Positions 1-13,485 of a DNA stretch of 64,000 nt are shown piece after piece. Position numbers and translations under genes: made by a program. Where the stretch lies: contig NC_134643.1 of assembly GCF_030463565.1 (NCBI RefSeq), positions 174,078,491-174,142,490 on the forward strand, in the 5' to 3' direction. Below the pieces are notes generated by a model that was given only the letters and a program-made list of their open reading frames with translations, ran no database searches and was not told the origin of the DNA. Within the stretch, counting starts at the first letter, position 1; each line of letters opens with the position of its first letter. Source of the DNA: Pelecanus crispus. Lineage: Eukaryota; Chordata; Aves; Pelecaniformes; Pelecanidae.

Positions 1-475
1 TACAAAGAAAGGCTTTGATCACCTGTAATGGGTCTAGTTGAGGATCACCGGAATGGTCAGGACTGGAGCACTTGCCCTGTGAGCAGACACTGAGGAACTG
101 GGGTTTGTTCTCCCTGGAGAAGAGATGGCTGTAGTGGGACCTAACAGCAGCCTGCACCCCCTTCCCGGTCATACCTACGGAGAGGTCAGCAAGGAGATAG
201 AGACAGGCTTTTACTAGAAGGGTGTGGTGGGAAATTGAGAGACAACAGGAATAAATTTTAAAAAGTGAGGTTTTAACTGGATATAAAGAAGAAAAAACAT
301 TGCTTTGAGGGTAATTAAACACAGAAGCAGGTTTCCCAGAGAGGCTGCACAATCTCCAAAATAGAGGGTTTTCAAGACCTGACTGGATAGAGCCCTGAGC
401 ATCCTCATCTGACCTCAGAGTTAACCCTGGTTTGGATCAGAACAGGATGTTGGACTCCTTTGCCACCTCAGTGGT
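1..475 (+). mobile_element. Degraded CR1 LINE fragment (3' part of ORF2 and start of tail)
   Basis: The text from about 40 onward follows the layout of the CR1 ORF2 C-terminal region. The 'ggaactggggtttgttctccctggagaagaga' block (about 92-126) corresponds to the E-L-G-L-F-S-L-E-K motif region. It is followed by an 'aggctgcacaatctcc' block near 343, and then the usual 'gatcagaacaggatgttggactcc' approach to the tail near 436. No open frame remains, so this is an old copy. The ATTCTATG tail itself is not visible. The short reading frames at 214-888 overlapping it are not genes. Confidence 0.7.
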
Positions 476-1278
476 TCCATGACTACATGGCCTGGCAGCA
501 GCTGTCAGGGAGTAGAAGGAATGAGTATGGAGCCAAGATGACCCCAAAGCAGGCTCTGCCTTTACTGATGGGGTGTAGCCCCACAGCAACAGAGCAGGGT
601 GACCAGTGCAGGGCTGGTGTCAGCAACAGGTCTCATCAACAGTCCAAAGATCCTTAGACAAACACAAAGTGAAAATTCACATCTAGAGGCAACCCAAGAA
701 GTACATCAGCAAGCCAAGAACATCAGGGGACAGAGCTGGTCAGAGGCACACCCAGCCCTGAGCTGGAATGGAGCTCCTGGGTCCACAGGGTGTTTCAGGT
801 GAGGCTGGCCAAAGCCAGTAAGGCTTAATGGTGCTCTCAGGGCCCTGACAGTATAATGGAATCTGTAGGTCAATATGGGAATATACATTATGATATCGAC
901 AAGAGTTCTAGGGGGAAAATACCTCTTAAATAAGTATGTATGTGCTTTTACAATTTTTTAAAAACAGACATTAGATAAATTTCAGGATGCTGACTAATTT
1001 GAAGGGTCTTGCTTCTGTTTATCATTTCCCTGCAACCTATTTTTTTCACACATTGAAAAAATACCTATCAAGTTTACAAGAAGTAACAGCAAGGTAAGAA
1101 TGAAAGAGACCATGTGGTGCTCAAGACCACCAGCCGGTTACCACATTGTAAAATGCATGAGCTGAGGTCACTGTTGTGCTTATAGTGATTCTGAATGCTT
1201 TTCCCAGAATTAGAAATGATGAAATAGAAGAATGCATGGTCTGAATTAAGATACTACAGCTACTACGGCACTGACCAG
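476..1278. other. No gene or repeat recognised
   Basis: This is AT-rich single-copy-looking sequence with only short chance reading frames. I see no splice-linked exons, RNA gene or recognisable repeat in it. Confidence 0.5.
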
Positions 1279-1350
1279 ATCATAGAATCATAGAATCATA
1301 GAATTGTTTAGGTTGGAAAAGACCTTTAAGATCATCCAGTCCAACCATTA
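1279..1350 (-). mobile_element. CR1 LINE 3'-tail fragment
   Basis: Three copies of the 'atcatagaa' octamer-type tail are followed by 'tttaggttggaaaagacctttaagatcatccagtccaacc' in blocks typical of the last 70 bases of avian CR1, in reverse orientation. The element is strongly 5'-truncated, which is usual for CR1 insertions. It encodes nothing. Confidence 0.88.
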
Positions 1351-4300
1351 GATCATGTTGCAGTTAAGACAAAAAAGACAACAATTCTTGAGGACTCAAA
1401 GTTCTGAAGCCCCCCAAAAAAAGAAAAAAAAAAGTCATAAGGAAAACAAATTTATTAGGATAAATAATTATCCTAATTATTCTAATTATCTGTCTGATTA
1501 AATATCTTCTGTGTTTTAGTCTAAGAACTTACAGCTGATCAAAAAACTCACTAAGACGGCAAGAATGATTTTCTGTTCATCCACATTCTAAATTGAATAA
1601 ACATGTGTTCATTAATGGAAATAAAATTATTCTGTTTCATATATGATGGCATCTATTTATGCAACGTTTCAGCTTTCAAATAATTCAAGATGTGTAGAGA
1701 TTATTAAAACAAATTCAGATATCTAATGTGCTTGTTTCTAGCAAATATAAGAAAACATACACCACAGTCAGCTAAAAATAAAAAAAGGAAGGAATATTCT
1801 TGGTGAATTAGCCTGAACTCAGATTCCTCGGCAACAGTGGGTATAACAGGATATTTAAAATAAAGTGGTAACACTCAAGCTAGCATTAATGTACTGTTGT
1901 ATTTATTTGTTACTGTTGTTTATTATTGGAAAGAGAAAAAGAGCTAACAGGTAGTCAAAGGCTAATAACTGAAGACACTTTTCTGAAATATCAATCTTTA
2001 CAATATAATGAAATAGGAACAGTTTGGAAAAGGTTAAATCAGTGATAATGAACAACTTAAGACAGGTTTGTATTTCACAATGTCTTTCTTAATGGAGGGT
2101 AAACACAATGCATTTGAAAGGTTATAACTCTTGGCTTTATATTTCAACAGCCAAGTCGTATTTTATCATTTATGCTGTTGTAATATTAAATCATGTAATT
2201 TACCAACATTTCACAATTTCAGTGATTTAAGAGTTCACAGGTATTCAAAAATACATAATGATCATTTATCTGGCTTTGAGGTTTTTCCCTAACCGGTGGT
2301 CTACCATGTTTCATTGATTATTTCTATATTGGAAGTATGAAATGAAATCTATTAATTTGTGAGATATCTTAATCAAGGTTTAGGCTGAAGCAGTCTTTAA
2401 AGATGCAAATCCCACATTTTTCCAGTAGGTTGAACTTGTAAATCAACCAAAACCAAATTAGATTACTTATTGCTCTCCCCAGCATTTCCACTGGTATTTT
2501 CATCACTTTTTCATGTTATATTTGAAATGAAACAAATTTCTTGTCTTTTCTTTAATGATACTTTTTCCCTAATATTTTGGTACCCTGGATTAATCAACAG
2601 AAGGAACAAATAACAATTTTTTAAAGTGGTTAAAATATAACAGTGTTAACTAAACATAGTTTGGGAACTCTCTGAAGGCTGGTCAGGTTTGTACAGACCT
2701 TTAAATGAATCTAAAATAGAATAGTTTAAATTAATGGTGAATATATACTAGGATATTTAACTTTGGTGGATAACAGTTGTCACAAGAAAAAGCAAAGATT
2801 TTAATTTTCTTCTTTTCCAGTAAGTTAAGCATATCGTTTGAATTAGTAAAAGTGACATTCATATTTTAAAAACAATACAAAAAGACTTGTAAAATTCTAA
2901 AAACTATCCACTGATGATATTTTAGTTCAGGCATGCTGCCAGGAGAGGGTGATGTTGAACTATAAAACTAAACCAGTCTTGTCTGCCTTCACTGTAAGTT
3001 CAGTTTTCATTTGAATCTACGTACATTGTTTTGCACAAGAAAGATTATGAAGCTTCCCATTTTGAAAATACTTAGTTCAAAGATGACAAGGGCACTATAA
3101 TGTTTTCAGATATACTCTATGTAAATTTTCAGAATGAATAGAGAATGAAAAATATCTCTGTTGAATTCTCACCCTTCCAACCCCAAAGACAAACATTTGT
3201 AAATGAGTCATCATAATATGATTGTATATTATCAACATATATGTGTATTAAACAAGAGGACATATAATTAGTACCACAGTTTAAGAAGTCATTGAAGTTC
3301 TTATTGAATAGTTTTCCTGATGTACATTCTTACTCAGTTACAAAGGAATTACAGATTATGATGGACAAATGATGATATTTGCAATGGTGGTGTGTAAAAT
3401 ATGACACAAAATTAATTATAACTTTTTTTTCATATAAACTGGAAAACAAGAAAGCAGTATTACTACTGTAGTTCTTATCAGCCCCCCATTCTTTACTTAG
3501 TAAAGCAGTAGTTTATAATATGAAATCATGGCCACAGCCACAAGACATCTTCACTCTGTGCCACCACCTGACTCTCAAGTCAACCATACTATGTTTTAGA
3601 TCCAGCAACTTCATGCTGAGTATCTGCCAGCAGCCTTGTACAGATTGATCAGTGTTCTCCTTACTAATGAACAAACAGATTTTTGCAGAATTTGCATTTA
3701 CATCTCACCGATCTGTACTTAAAAACTACTCCTCTATATGTTATCTTTATGATGCAGGGTAATGAGTAGAAATGCATTACACTAGATGAAGAAAACAAAT
3801 TTTACATACTCTGAGTACCTCTTAATATAATTCAGAATATTGGGTATTAGTGTTTTATGTTTTTTCTTTTTTCCTTGGTAGGTCAAGTTTTACAGAATTG
3901 AAGATGAAAATGAAGTTAAAATTGCAAGTTAGTAGTGGGGAAGATGTGAGCATGTTTAATGGTAGCATATTAGCTAACACTAATTGGTCAATTACTTGCT
4001 TATATAATACTAACTGTTCAAAAGCCTTGATAAATGGATGTATTTCCAAGAGTTCTGTAGAGCTGCAAAAGCTTGAGTAGAAATTAATGGGTGTTTTTCC
4101 TGTTTACTTCAGTGTTAGTCTTATTGAGCTTTCAGCAGTTGAATCTCAACAAACACCACCTGGGAAAAAGTGACACAACTGGATAACCAGAAGATAACAC
4201 ACAGCCAACACACTCCTTATCTTTACAATCATATGGACATAATATGTATGTAAGAGTCTATATATAGATCTATTTTTTAATTACCAACATCACATTATTT

Positions 4301-5711
4301 TGCTCTGCCACTTGAAGTTCAAATTCAGGTATTTATGACTATTTACTATAATTTATTTACTATTTATATAAATAATAACTGAATGCATTAATGTTAAAGT
4401 CCTTGAACAGGTCATACTTCCACAATTAAAAAAATACATGAAGTTAAACACCAGCTATGAAATGCAATTCATATTTAGACAAAATGAAAAAAGTTAGCTC
4501 AATGCTGACAGTGTCAAAAAAGAATAAACAAACTGAAACTGAAACATCAAAATAGTCAATGTAGAAGTTTGAAAACAAAATGTGTCAGCATTGCAAGAAT
4601 GGCAAAATACACTGTATTTTTGCCTACTTGCATCAATGGAGACAATAGAGATTGACTGATTCTAATTGTGGTGTTTTAACAGGCAAGTGTAATGCATTTT
4701 AATGAAAGCATATCTGTTTGAGCTTGAAATTAGTGATTACTTAAGGAATGTATGTGTCCATGTTGAATGGCTGTGAAAGATGATCGATACTTTGATAATC
4801 AGTGTACTGGCATCAGCCCCTTGATCTTCAATGCTTGCTTGTTTTGTGTTTTAGACACACTAAGCAATATAATTTTGCTTCAGTATTTTAGAATGATAAT
4901 TAAATTAACAACTGAATCAAGTTGATCAATTTTAGGCAGAAGTCCTGTGATCTTCAAGTTATGTTCTATATGGATTTATGGTTTGGTCCATATTTTAGCT
5001 AGCAGTTCATTGAAAGTGTCCAGTACTTCTGAATTGACCCCCATTGATATGAGAAATCTTTTCTTTAAAATAGCTTTATTATTAAAGTGTATTTCCAAAT
5101 GCATATACTAAATGTCACAGGAGTGCAAGCAGTTTTTTTAAAGAGCATGGACCAATACACTAGCAGCTTTGATTATCTGTAGACTGGAAACAAGAAATAT
5201 CAAGTAAAGTAGCATTCATGGTATACGCTTTTTCATAAAATGATATATTTCAAAACTGGATAACGTCATTATTTTCAGTTGTGAGGAGATAACTGTCTGT
5301 GTTACCGCAGACCATCCATAAATATTAGGAATTAATCAAAGATCAGTCTAGGGACCTGTAAGATTGAAAACTCTAATACATTTTAAATGAACTTTTAGTT
5401 ATCATAGTTAGCATTAAATGAGCTTCTTAATATATTGGGATTTCTCTAAGTTAACATCATGTGGTTTATTTACTATGAACTATATTACTTTAATATGGCA
5501 TTTTAGAGATATATGCTACTTTTTCAGATAATTAAATATTATTTACATTTCTCTCCATGGTAGAGAAACCATATGACCGTACATGACTTTGTATAAGACT
5601 AATTACATGCTAATAATTATGTTATGAGATATAATAATCCAGTTCTGAGTATTATTTTAAAGTGATGTGCCTTAAAATTCTGAATCCACCAGATTTTGGA
5701 TTCCCAAAGCA
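1351..5711. other. Intergenic sequence, no feature seen
   Basis: This is 4.4 kb of AT-rich sequence. The longest reading frame (3850-4080, 76 codons) has low-complexity composition, no homology that I recognise and no flanking gene context. I see no repeats beyond short A or T runs. Confidence 0.5.
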
Positions 5712-5910
5712 TTTCACAGAATCACACAGAATCACAGAATCTTTGAAGTTGGATCTACTTAGACCATCTAGTCCACCCTCTCTGGAGCAGGCAGGATCAA
5801 CTACAGCAGTTTGCCCAGGAACATGTCCAGTCAGGTTTTCTATACCTCTAAAGGTGGAGACCCTACAACCTCTCTGGGCAACCTGCTGCATGGTTTGATG
5901 ACCCTCATTT
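5712..5910 (-). mobile_element. CR1 LINE 3' fragment
   Basis: Starting at the tail (cagaatcacacagaatcaca), the reverse strand carries the usual CR1 order. The sequence runs from the 'ggttggatctact...catctagtcca' tail, through a 'caggatcaactacagcag' block, to the 'ctctgggcaacctgctgc' block that encodes the R-L-P-R-E type motif of ORF2. The copy is diverged and has no useful open frame. It ends close to the next, oppositely oriented CR1 at 6093. Confidence 0.85.
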
Positions 5911-6092
5911 CAGTCATTGCATCATCAGAAAGTATTCTGTGAACTGATCTAATCAACTGATGATAGACTGACAACTTCAGTTCTAACAAAATGATGATCA
6001 CTCTTTTGGTTTGTTTGTTCCTTTCTTTATTTCTTTCTTAGCTGACTCTAACACTTTTTGGTGTTAAAATAAATTTTCTCATGTTTATATGC

Positions 6093-7287
6093 AGATCAAC
6101 CAGGGGATCAGGCCCAGCCAGCATGCGTTCATGAAAGGGAAGTCCTGCTTGACCAAACTGATCGCCTTTTATGACCTGGTGACCCACCTGGTAGATGATG
6201 GAAAGGCTGTGGATGTCATTTACCTGGACTTTAGCAAAGCTTTTGACACCGTCTCCCACAGCATTATCATTGGGAAGCTGGCAGCTCATGGCTTGGATGG
6301 GCGTAATCTTTGCTGGGTAAAAAACTGGTTGGGTGGCCGAGCCCAGAGAGTTGTGGTGAATGGAGTTAAGTCCAGTTGGCGCTGGTCACAAGCGGTGTCC
6401 CCCAGGTCTCTGTTTTGGGGCCAGCCTTGTTTAATATCTTTATCAACGTTCTGGATGAGGGGATTGAGCACACCCTCAGTAAGTTTACAGACAACACCAA
6501 GTTGGGTGGGAGTGTTGATCTGCTGGAGGGTAGGATGGCCCTGCAGAGGGACCTGGACAGGCTGGACCAATGGGCCGAAGCCAACTGTATGAGGTTCAAC
6601 AAGGCCAAGTGCCGCGTCCTGCACTTGGGTCACAACAACCCCATGCAACGCTACAGCCTTGGGGAAGAGTGGCTGGAAAGATGCCTGGCTGAAAAGGACC
6701 TGGGGATGCTGGTCGACAGCCAGCTGAACATGAGGCAGCAGTGTGCCCAGGTGGCCAAGAAGGCCAACAGCATCCTGGCTTGTATCAGGAATGGTGTGGC
6801 CAGCAGGAGCAGGGAGGTGATTGTCCCCCTGTACTCGGCGCTGGTGAGGCTGCACCTGGAATACTGTGTCCAGTTTTGGGCCCCTCACTACAAGAAAGAC
6901 ATTGAGGTGCTGGAGCATGTCCAGAGAAGGGCAACAAAGCTGGTGAAGGGTCTGGAGCACAGGCCTTATGAGGAGCAGCTGAGGGAACTGGGGTTGTTTA
7001 GCCTGGAGAAGAGGAGGCTGAGGGGAGACCTTATCGCTCTCTACAACTCCCTGAAAGGAGGTTGTAGTGAGGTGGGTGTTGGTCTCTTCTCCCAAGTAGC
7101 TAGCGATAGAATGAGAGGAAATGGGCTCAATCTGCGTCAAGGGAGGTTTAGATTGGATATTAGGAAAAATTTCTTTACGGAAAGGGTAGTCAAGCATTGG
7201 AACAGGCTGCCCAGAGAGGTGGTGGAGTCACCATCCCTGAAAGCTTTCAAAAAACAGGTAGACGTGGCACTTTGGGACATGGTTTAG
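6093..7287 (+). pseudogene. CR1 ORF2 reverse-transcriptase fragment, frameshifted
   Basis: This is the C-terminal part of the CR1 ORF2 polyprotein: reverse transcriptase palm, thumb and the C-terminal region. The first segment, in frame up to about 6375, contains the palm motif YLDFSKAFDTVSH, with the first catalytic aspartate. A one-base deletion or two-base insertion near 6375-6400 then moves the reading to another frame. That second frame stays open for about 300 codons to the stop at 7285-7287. It holds SGVPQ-type and [22 protein letters not shown] blocks, and [11 protein letters not shown] near the end. The catalytic box at 6484-6498 reads F-T-D-N where active CR1 enzymes have an F-A-D-D type box, so the second catalytic aspartate is lost. 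The enzyme is dead on three counts: truncation, frameshift and active-site change. It is not a host gene. Confidence 0.9.
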
Positions 7288-7396
7288 TCTAGTCTGTCCT
7301 TGATTGGTTTAGTGTGGACTTGGTAATGTTAGGTTAATGGTTGGACTGGATGATCTTAAAGGTCTTTTCCAACCTAAACGATTCTATGATTCTATA
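6093..7396 (+). mobile_element. CR1 LINE, 5'-truncated, 1.3 kb, with complete 3' tail
   Basis: This is a non-LTR retrotransposon of the CR1 clade. It begins inside the reverse-transcriptase domain (no ORF1, no endonuclease) and runs to an intact 3' end, 'gattctatgattctat' at 7380-7395. The last part before the tail carries 'ggttggactggatgatc', typical of CR1 3' UTRs. The 5' truncation point is near 6093, preceded by unrelated AT-rich DNA, as expected when target-primed reverse transcription stops early. The last 600 bases are about 95% identical by eye to the CR1 at 37292, so both are of the same, fairly young subfamily. Confidence 0.95.
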
Positions 7397-10300
7397 TGGC
7401 TGGATGGATTAAATCGGTTGTATTTTTTAAGGAGAAAGAATACTTTTAATACTACAGTATTTATTGGCCACAAACCACAGAAATTTTGGAAGAAATAAAC
7501 AAAGGGTCTTTCTGCAATCTTACTACCTGAATGCAATGGCAAATTAAGAGGCATTCTCTGTGGGTATGAATTCAGACATCATGCAAATTCAACAGAAAAA
7601 AAGTGATAGGTTTAGATAGTGATAATGATCAATTGAATCATATGTCAGAGTTGAACAGGACAATGTTATATTTTGTCTCTTGAACTGAGACTATTTCCTA
7701 TACAAAGTTGTGAGACTGACAATATTGTTTAGGAGGAGGTGGTTATTGTGGCTCTTGAAATTAATGTAGCTCTGACAGAGAATTTTTCTGATAAAACAGC
7801 TAGTTTCAGACTGCAGCTGCAGACATTGTCCACACAAATGCCTGTCTCTGACTTTACTCTACATAGTTTATATCTTCACCCTGATCTTAACAGAAACTCT
7901 TTCTTACAAAACACCTAAAAGGAGATTAATGTAGGGAAGCCATAATTTTACATACTATCCTTTCATTTTCTCTGATGTAGATAATCAAGATGTATATTTG
8001 CTGACTTATAGAATGGGAGACTAATTAGCTGACACCTAAAAACCTTCATTCAGATGACAAGAATATTGGTCCCCTTCAAAATAGCAATAATTTCAACATA
8101 AGAGCTATAAACTGCATCTATATCGGCTTTGACAGCAGATGAAGAAAGGGAACTACACATTGTTAATTATATCTAGATACATGTTTAAAAAATAGTTCAC
8201 ACATTTGCTCTTTTGTTACTTCTTTCAGGATATAAAGTCTATTGGAGATCACAGTGCAAACTATAATTTTGCATTCATATTATTGATATAATAAGGAACT
8301 TATCAAAATCTTAATAGATTCCATTTTTTTTTGTTTTTTGAGTGACTTTAAAATGTTCTATACATCTTCCCAGAAGTATGGAGAAGAAATTCGTGCTGTG
8401 AAATACTGAAAAACATCTGAGTGTTTGCTGACACTCATTTGTTACATGTAGCATGCACGTCAGTTATGTGCATGGTAGACTGCTGAAAGATTTAAACTGT
8501 TAATGAAAAAAATAAGTTCAGTTTTGGTAAACATATGGTCAACATTTTCACAAGAAAGCCTCTGAAAAGGAAAATGATTTTAATTACTAAAACTAGATAT
8601 TTAATTTTCTAATGAAGGTGGATAGATAATATGCAATAAAGGCACTCTAAACTGAAAAATATGGTTCTTTCTGAGAGTCTTTATCTAACTGTTTAAAAAT
8701 ACCCAACAGCAACCTGAAAACAGAGAGGGAGTAATAATTTGCTTTTATTCACTCAGGTTACACTGCACATTGCACAGCCCTGTGTTAACTCACCATCAAC
8801 ATTCTTTGTTATTAATTGGACTGAGATGGTGACTACCATGCTGTAGGTGATTTTGATGAAAAAATCCATCCCTGATGTCATGCACAATACCAGTCCCTAC
8901 TACTGACTCAGTAGCTGTCCTGCAGTGAAGCTCACACCTGCTCATGGTCTGTGACTCCATGAAATCCATATGGCTTTGCACAGTTGCCAGTAGATGGTGA
9001 GCTGTAGTTAGATCTTTAAATCAGATAAAGATTTAGGAAAAAACAAAATCAGAAAATTAATTCAGAAACTGCCCTTACTATGGCTTCTAAACAAAGCTGC
9101 TTTGTCTATAAAATCCCATGTGAAAATGAGGCTAATTTAACTGCAAAGGTTAAGTGTTCATAATAGGAAAGGTACATAGCAGGTAGTGTGTAGGGCAATA
9201 GATTTTTGGAAGCAGAAATAAGGTATATATTCCTGCCTATCGTATCTGTCAGTGTCACTGAGGAAAGGTAAGGATGTGCAACAATGTGACCACAACTGAT
9301 GAGATGGACTCTCTCAATAAAGTCACTACTTTACCCTATTCTCATCTTCTTCAATAACAGAAAGAACAGAAAGTTGACTCTTCCTGACCTACTTTTTGCT
9401 TTTTTCTTTACTGGAAATATTCCCACTCCTGTCCTTTTCCCTCACCCCTAAGGACACTAAATTGAATTTTCCTTTCTTCATCCTAAAGAGGATTTTCTTC
9501 CCTTTTACAGAGGGAAAATGTCTAATTTTGCTGTACGAATGTTCTTCCCAGTCCATGTAAGAAACCTAGATTCACAAGATCTGAACCACAAAAGACATTT
9601 CAAGATAAGATGCAGTCAGTTATATATGAACAAAAATTCTTACTCTTACCTCAATGGTGAACTCAAAGGTTCATTTGGTCTGCACTGACTGCATAAAACA
9701 AAGCAGGAGATCACATCTGCCTAAATAAAATAGATATATGTATACTAAAGAAAGTTATATAAGCCAGTTTGTATTTTGGAAATAAAACAGAACTTAGCCT
9801 AATGAGTCTGATGTTAGAGCCAAAGTTGTGCCATCAAATTTACAAGCTAAGCTATTGATATAGCATGCTGAACTGATCAAAAAACACCTTTCAATGCTTT
9901 TCAATACCTTTCATGCACCTGAGGCATACATTTTTTAAGCAGAAATCTGACATTCTTTCTGCAAAAATGGGCTTAGATCTAGCTATGCATTTTCTTCAAT
10001 AGAAAGAAATCCCCTGGAAACTCATAAAATAACATTTTTTTAATTCAGGAAATTGTAAACTTTTACTCTGTCCATTGCATTTTTCTTCTACTTAATGTGT
10101 TTATTTCTATAGTGACTAACATGACCCTCACATTTTTAAAAGCTGCTTTCTAAAAATAAATGTCTATTTGAGAATAGAAGCCAAAAATGAAATCATTGGC
10201 AGATGTGGGTTTGTGTGTTCTTCCCACTTTGACAGAAAGGCTGAAGTGGGTTCTAAATCTGGTAGATTTAATTTCTTTAATGGGCTCTATTTGCTCTGTG

Positions 10301-10807
10301 ATAATAGTGTGAATAGAAACAAGGAGTATGGCCATGTGGCAGAATGCAAAGCTAAGAAAATGTGCTCAAGAAGGTAGCTGCTCATGAGAGTGTCTGAGGA
10401 TTTAGATGCAGGGATTAACTGGACAATGCTGGCCTACTTGATAGATTGTTTTCCTTTTCATGCATTTTTAACCAAATAAAAGTATTCCAGGGTGGACAAC
10501 AGAGTACAGATCTGTCACGCCTTTCCTGAGTTGTATCTTTAGTCAGGTATATTTGGATATTTTATAGCTTGTGTGCTTTCCACTAAAGCCCAATTCAATT
10601 CTCTTGCATTCTTTACTCTTCCATACAGCAACTGGACCAGAGAAGGGTGACTTTACATACAGACTTCTGGGAATTAGAGATACACCAAAATAAGCAGAAA
10701 TATTTCCAGTTCTGCCACTTCTTGAAAAGCTTGACTACTCAGATATTGGGCAAAAGAGGAACATGGCCCCTATGAATTTAGAGGCAGGGATCTTTACTGT
10801 GCCTCTG
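7397..10807. other. Intergenic sequence, no feature seen
   Basis: This is AT-rich DNA without long reading frames, recognisable repeats or RNA genes. The 61-codon frames near 8796 and 10150 look like chance. Confidence 0.5.
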
Positions 10808-11351
10808 TGTTGTGGCTTAACCCTGTAGGCAGTTAAGCACCACACAACCACTTGCTCACTCCCCCCCCGCCGTGGGATGGGGGAGAGAATAGAAAGAGCA
10901 AAAGCAAAAAAAATCATGCATCAAGACACAGATAGTTCAATAAATGAAGGGAAGAGAAATAAATTTAAAAAAAAAAAAAAGCAAAGGCAGTCGTTCACCA
11001 CCTCATGTGAATAGACCAATGCCCATCCTGTCTCTGAGCAAAAGCTACTTTCCCAAAAGTGTCCCTCCCCTCATTTTTTATTGCTGAGCATCACACTATA
11101 TGACATGGAATATCCCTTTGGTCAGTTTCAGTCAGCTGTCTTGTTTATGTCCCTTCCCAAGTTCTTGCCCACCTCCAACCTACCCACGGCAGGGAAGAGT
11201 TGGAAGAATAGGAAGCCTTTCTGCTGTACAAATACTGTTCAGCAATAGTCAAAACACTGGTGTGTTATCAATACTGTTTTAGTTACAGATCCAAACCACA
11301 GCACTATACAGACCGCTGTGAAGAAAATCAACTCCATCCCAGCCAGATCCA
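10808..11351 (-). mobile_element. Solo LTR of an endogenous retrovirus (diverged)
   Basis: The stretch opens with 'tgttgtggcttaaccctg' and 'gttaagcaccacacaacc', followed by a C-run and 'gtgggatgggggagagaat'. It ends with 'aaaatcaactccatcccagc'. I recognise this order, from general knowledge, as the reverse complement of a common avian ERVL-type LTR of about 0.6-0.7 kb. No internal gag/pol/env sequence lies on either side, so it is a solo LTR left by recombination between two LTRs. Target-site duplications are not clear. An A-run at 10965-10980 and many point changes show its age. The strand is inferred from the position of the promoter-like and U5-like ends. Confidence 0.75.
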
Positions 11352-13485
11352 CTATACACCATTAGCTGGCAACCTCGGAAAACTATTTAGGATAGGATTT
11401 ATCTCAGCCATTGCAGATGCCTAAAAATTACTTGTCCAAGTCCGAGCTAAGCTATAGACATCTCAGTGAATTACAGGGACTTCCAGAGTAATATACTCCA
11501 AAGATTGGCATTTTGAGGTAGACAAGACAAATTATCCCTGATTTGTCCATGCATTAAAAAAAGGATAATAGGTCAATGAACTTGGACTTAACTAACAAAC
11601 TTTTAGACTGAAATTTAGCTCACATCAGTCCTGTGTTGGGAAGACAGAGTGGTGAGGGGCATGTTTCCAGCTGTCGAGATCTAGCACTCTCTTGAACACT
11701 ACCTATGACTTTACATATCCAAAGAGTGTTCTTTGACCTGTGCACTCACTTGCTTCAGTTCTTATATTACATATTTGAAGCTGGCGTTCAGAACACAGGT
11801 CAGTGCCTCTGTGAAGGATATGCATTATCAGAAAGAAGACAAAATCATCTTCAAAGCCATGCTTAAATATGAATTCATTAGTACATTAAACTTGTGTTGA
11901 GTCTGTGAATTTGATGGAGTATGTATATAGTATCCTTCAAGAGAAACTAATTGAATGCTATGGTTATTTGCAAACTAGTGATATTCCAAACTTGATTGAC
12001 TACTGCAGAGTTTACTCTTCAGGTGTTTTTCCAAGTTGCCTGATACTATCTACATTAGCTGGATTTCTGTGGAACAGCACTAGCATGTAAAGTACAATTA
12101 GGTTAGGCACAGGCATGCATTATCATGAATAGGCTTAGGCATAGTCAGAATGTAGAAACTCATTTGTGATTAACAGGATACTAATGTTAAATATCAATGC
12201 ATTATTCATAGCCAAAATGAAAGCAAATTTTTCTACACAGCAGTTTCAATATTTCATGTTTTTCTATTCTGGCTTATTGAAAAAGACTAAGAGTAGCAAT
12301 TTTTAACACTGAAAAGATAAATGTAAACATATGTAAATTATGTCATATCCTTTGTTTGATTATTGATTACTGCACGTCCAGTGATTTTTTTTCCTTCTTT
12401 TCCTTGTCCTTTAAAGGTTTTATAACATATTAACATATCTGTACTTTTGTGTGCTAGCAATAAACTTTTTAAACTATTGACAGATGAATCTAAAGTTAGC
12501 AGTTTATCTGGAACTGTGAACATCTTAGATTGCAATTTGAAAAAGAACATCATAAGTACATTGCAAGTTCATACAGCATGTGTATATGAGTATTTCTCTA
12601 CTCTCCATCTTTGGAACAGAAGACCAAGCAATTTTGCTTTTAAAAGAATGTGGTACAGAAAATAAAAATATTCCATTACTTATTTCAGAAGCTTTACACG
12701 ATCCTTGTACCTTTGGGTTGCACAGACTATTGGTACTGAAGTGATTTTTTTTCAAGGGTCTTATGAGAGCTAGGCATTCAGCTACTGTCAGACACGAAAG
12801 TCAGAAAATCTGACTATACTTCGACTGGAATATTTGTAACTATAATGTGAGGCTGAGTGCTTAGAGGTACAGTCGGTAACTAATTGGCTGACTGTATCAT
12901 ATTGTGAAAAAAGTAAGTAGAAAATCACTAGCATATATAAACTTACAAGGATTTTTTTTTAATTTAAATTTTATTCAAATATACCTTAAAGGAAATGGAC
13001 TGGAAGGCCAGGGTAATCAGAAAAGAAGTCAAAGCCCAAAGTCATCAAAGGAAATTCTGTTGATTTCACACTGGGTTTTCTCTTCTATGGCAAAAGGAAC
13101 TTTACCCCATTTGGCTTTGAAAAAGTTTCAGATGGCTATGTGGTAGTGGAGAGGATCACTTCACTCTATATCTACAGTAATTTAAGGTCAATGGACAATA
13201 ATGCTTCTAGGGTTGTAAAAGTTACTAAGAAAAGGGAGTAGAGGTGCATTAGTAGAGAGATTTTTAGGCTGCTAGCTTGCTGTACAATGCCTAACCATGA
13301 CTCAATAATTTTTTTTGTTTGTTTGTTCTTGGGTCATTGTCAAGCAGAGTACATTTTAAAAAATATGCATCTCATTCATCATAACTGAAGACTCCAAGTA
13401 CTCAGGTGACTTTTGTTCTCTACAGACCCTTCAGCCCTAGGCATTTTTTTGAATTGACATTCAAATATTGCAAAGCTCAGGATGA
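11352..13485. other. Intergenic sequence, no feature seen
   Basis: This is AT-rich sequence with small chance reading frames only (61-80 codons), none with recognisable motifs. Confidence 0.5.

Noticed and set aside
3850..4080. 76-codon plus frame and 64-codon minus frame
   Set aside because: AT-rich chance frames with no motif, splice signals or context.
6286..7197. 303-codon minus-strand frame
   Set aside because: This is the antisense shadow of the CR1 reverse-transcriptase region. The coding motifs are on the plus strand.
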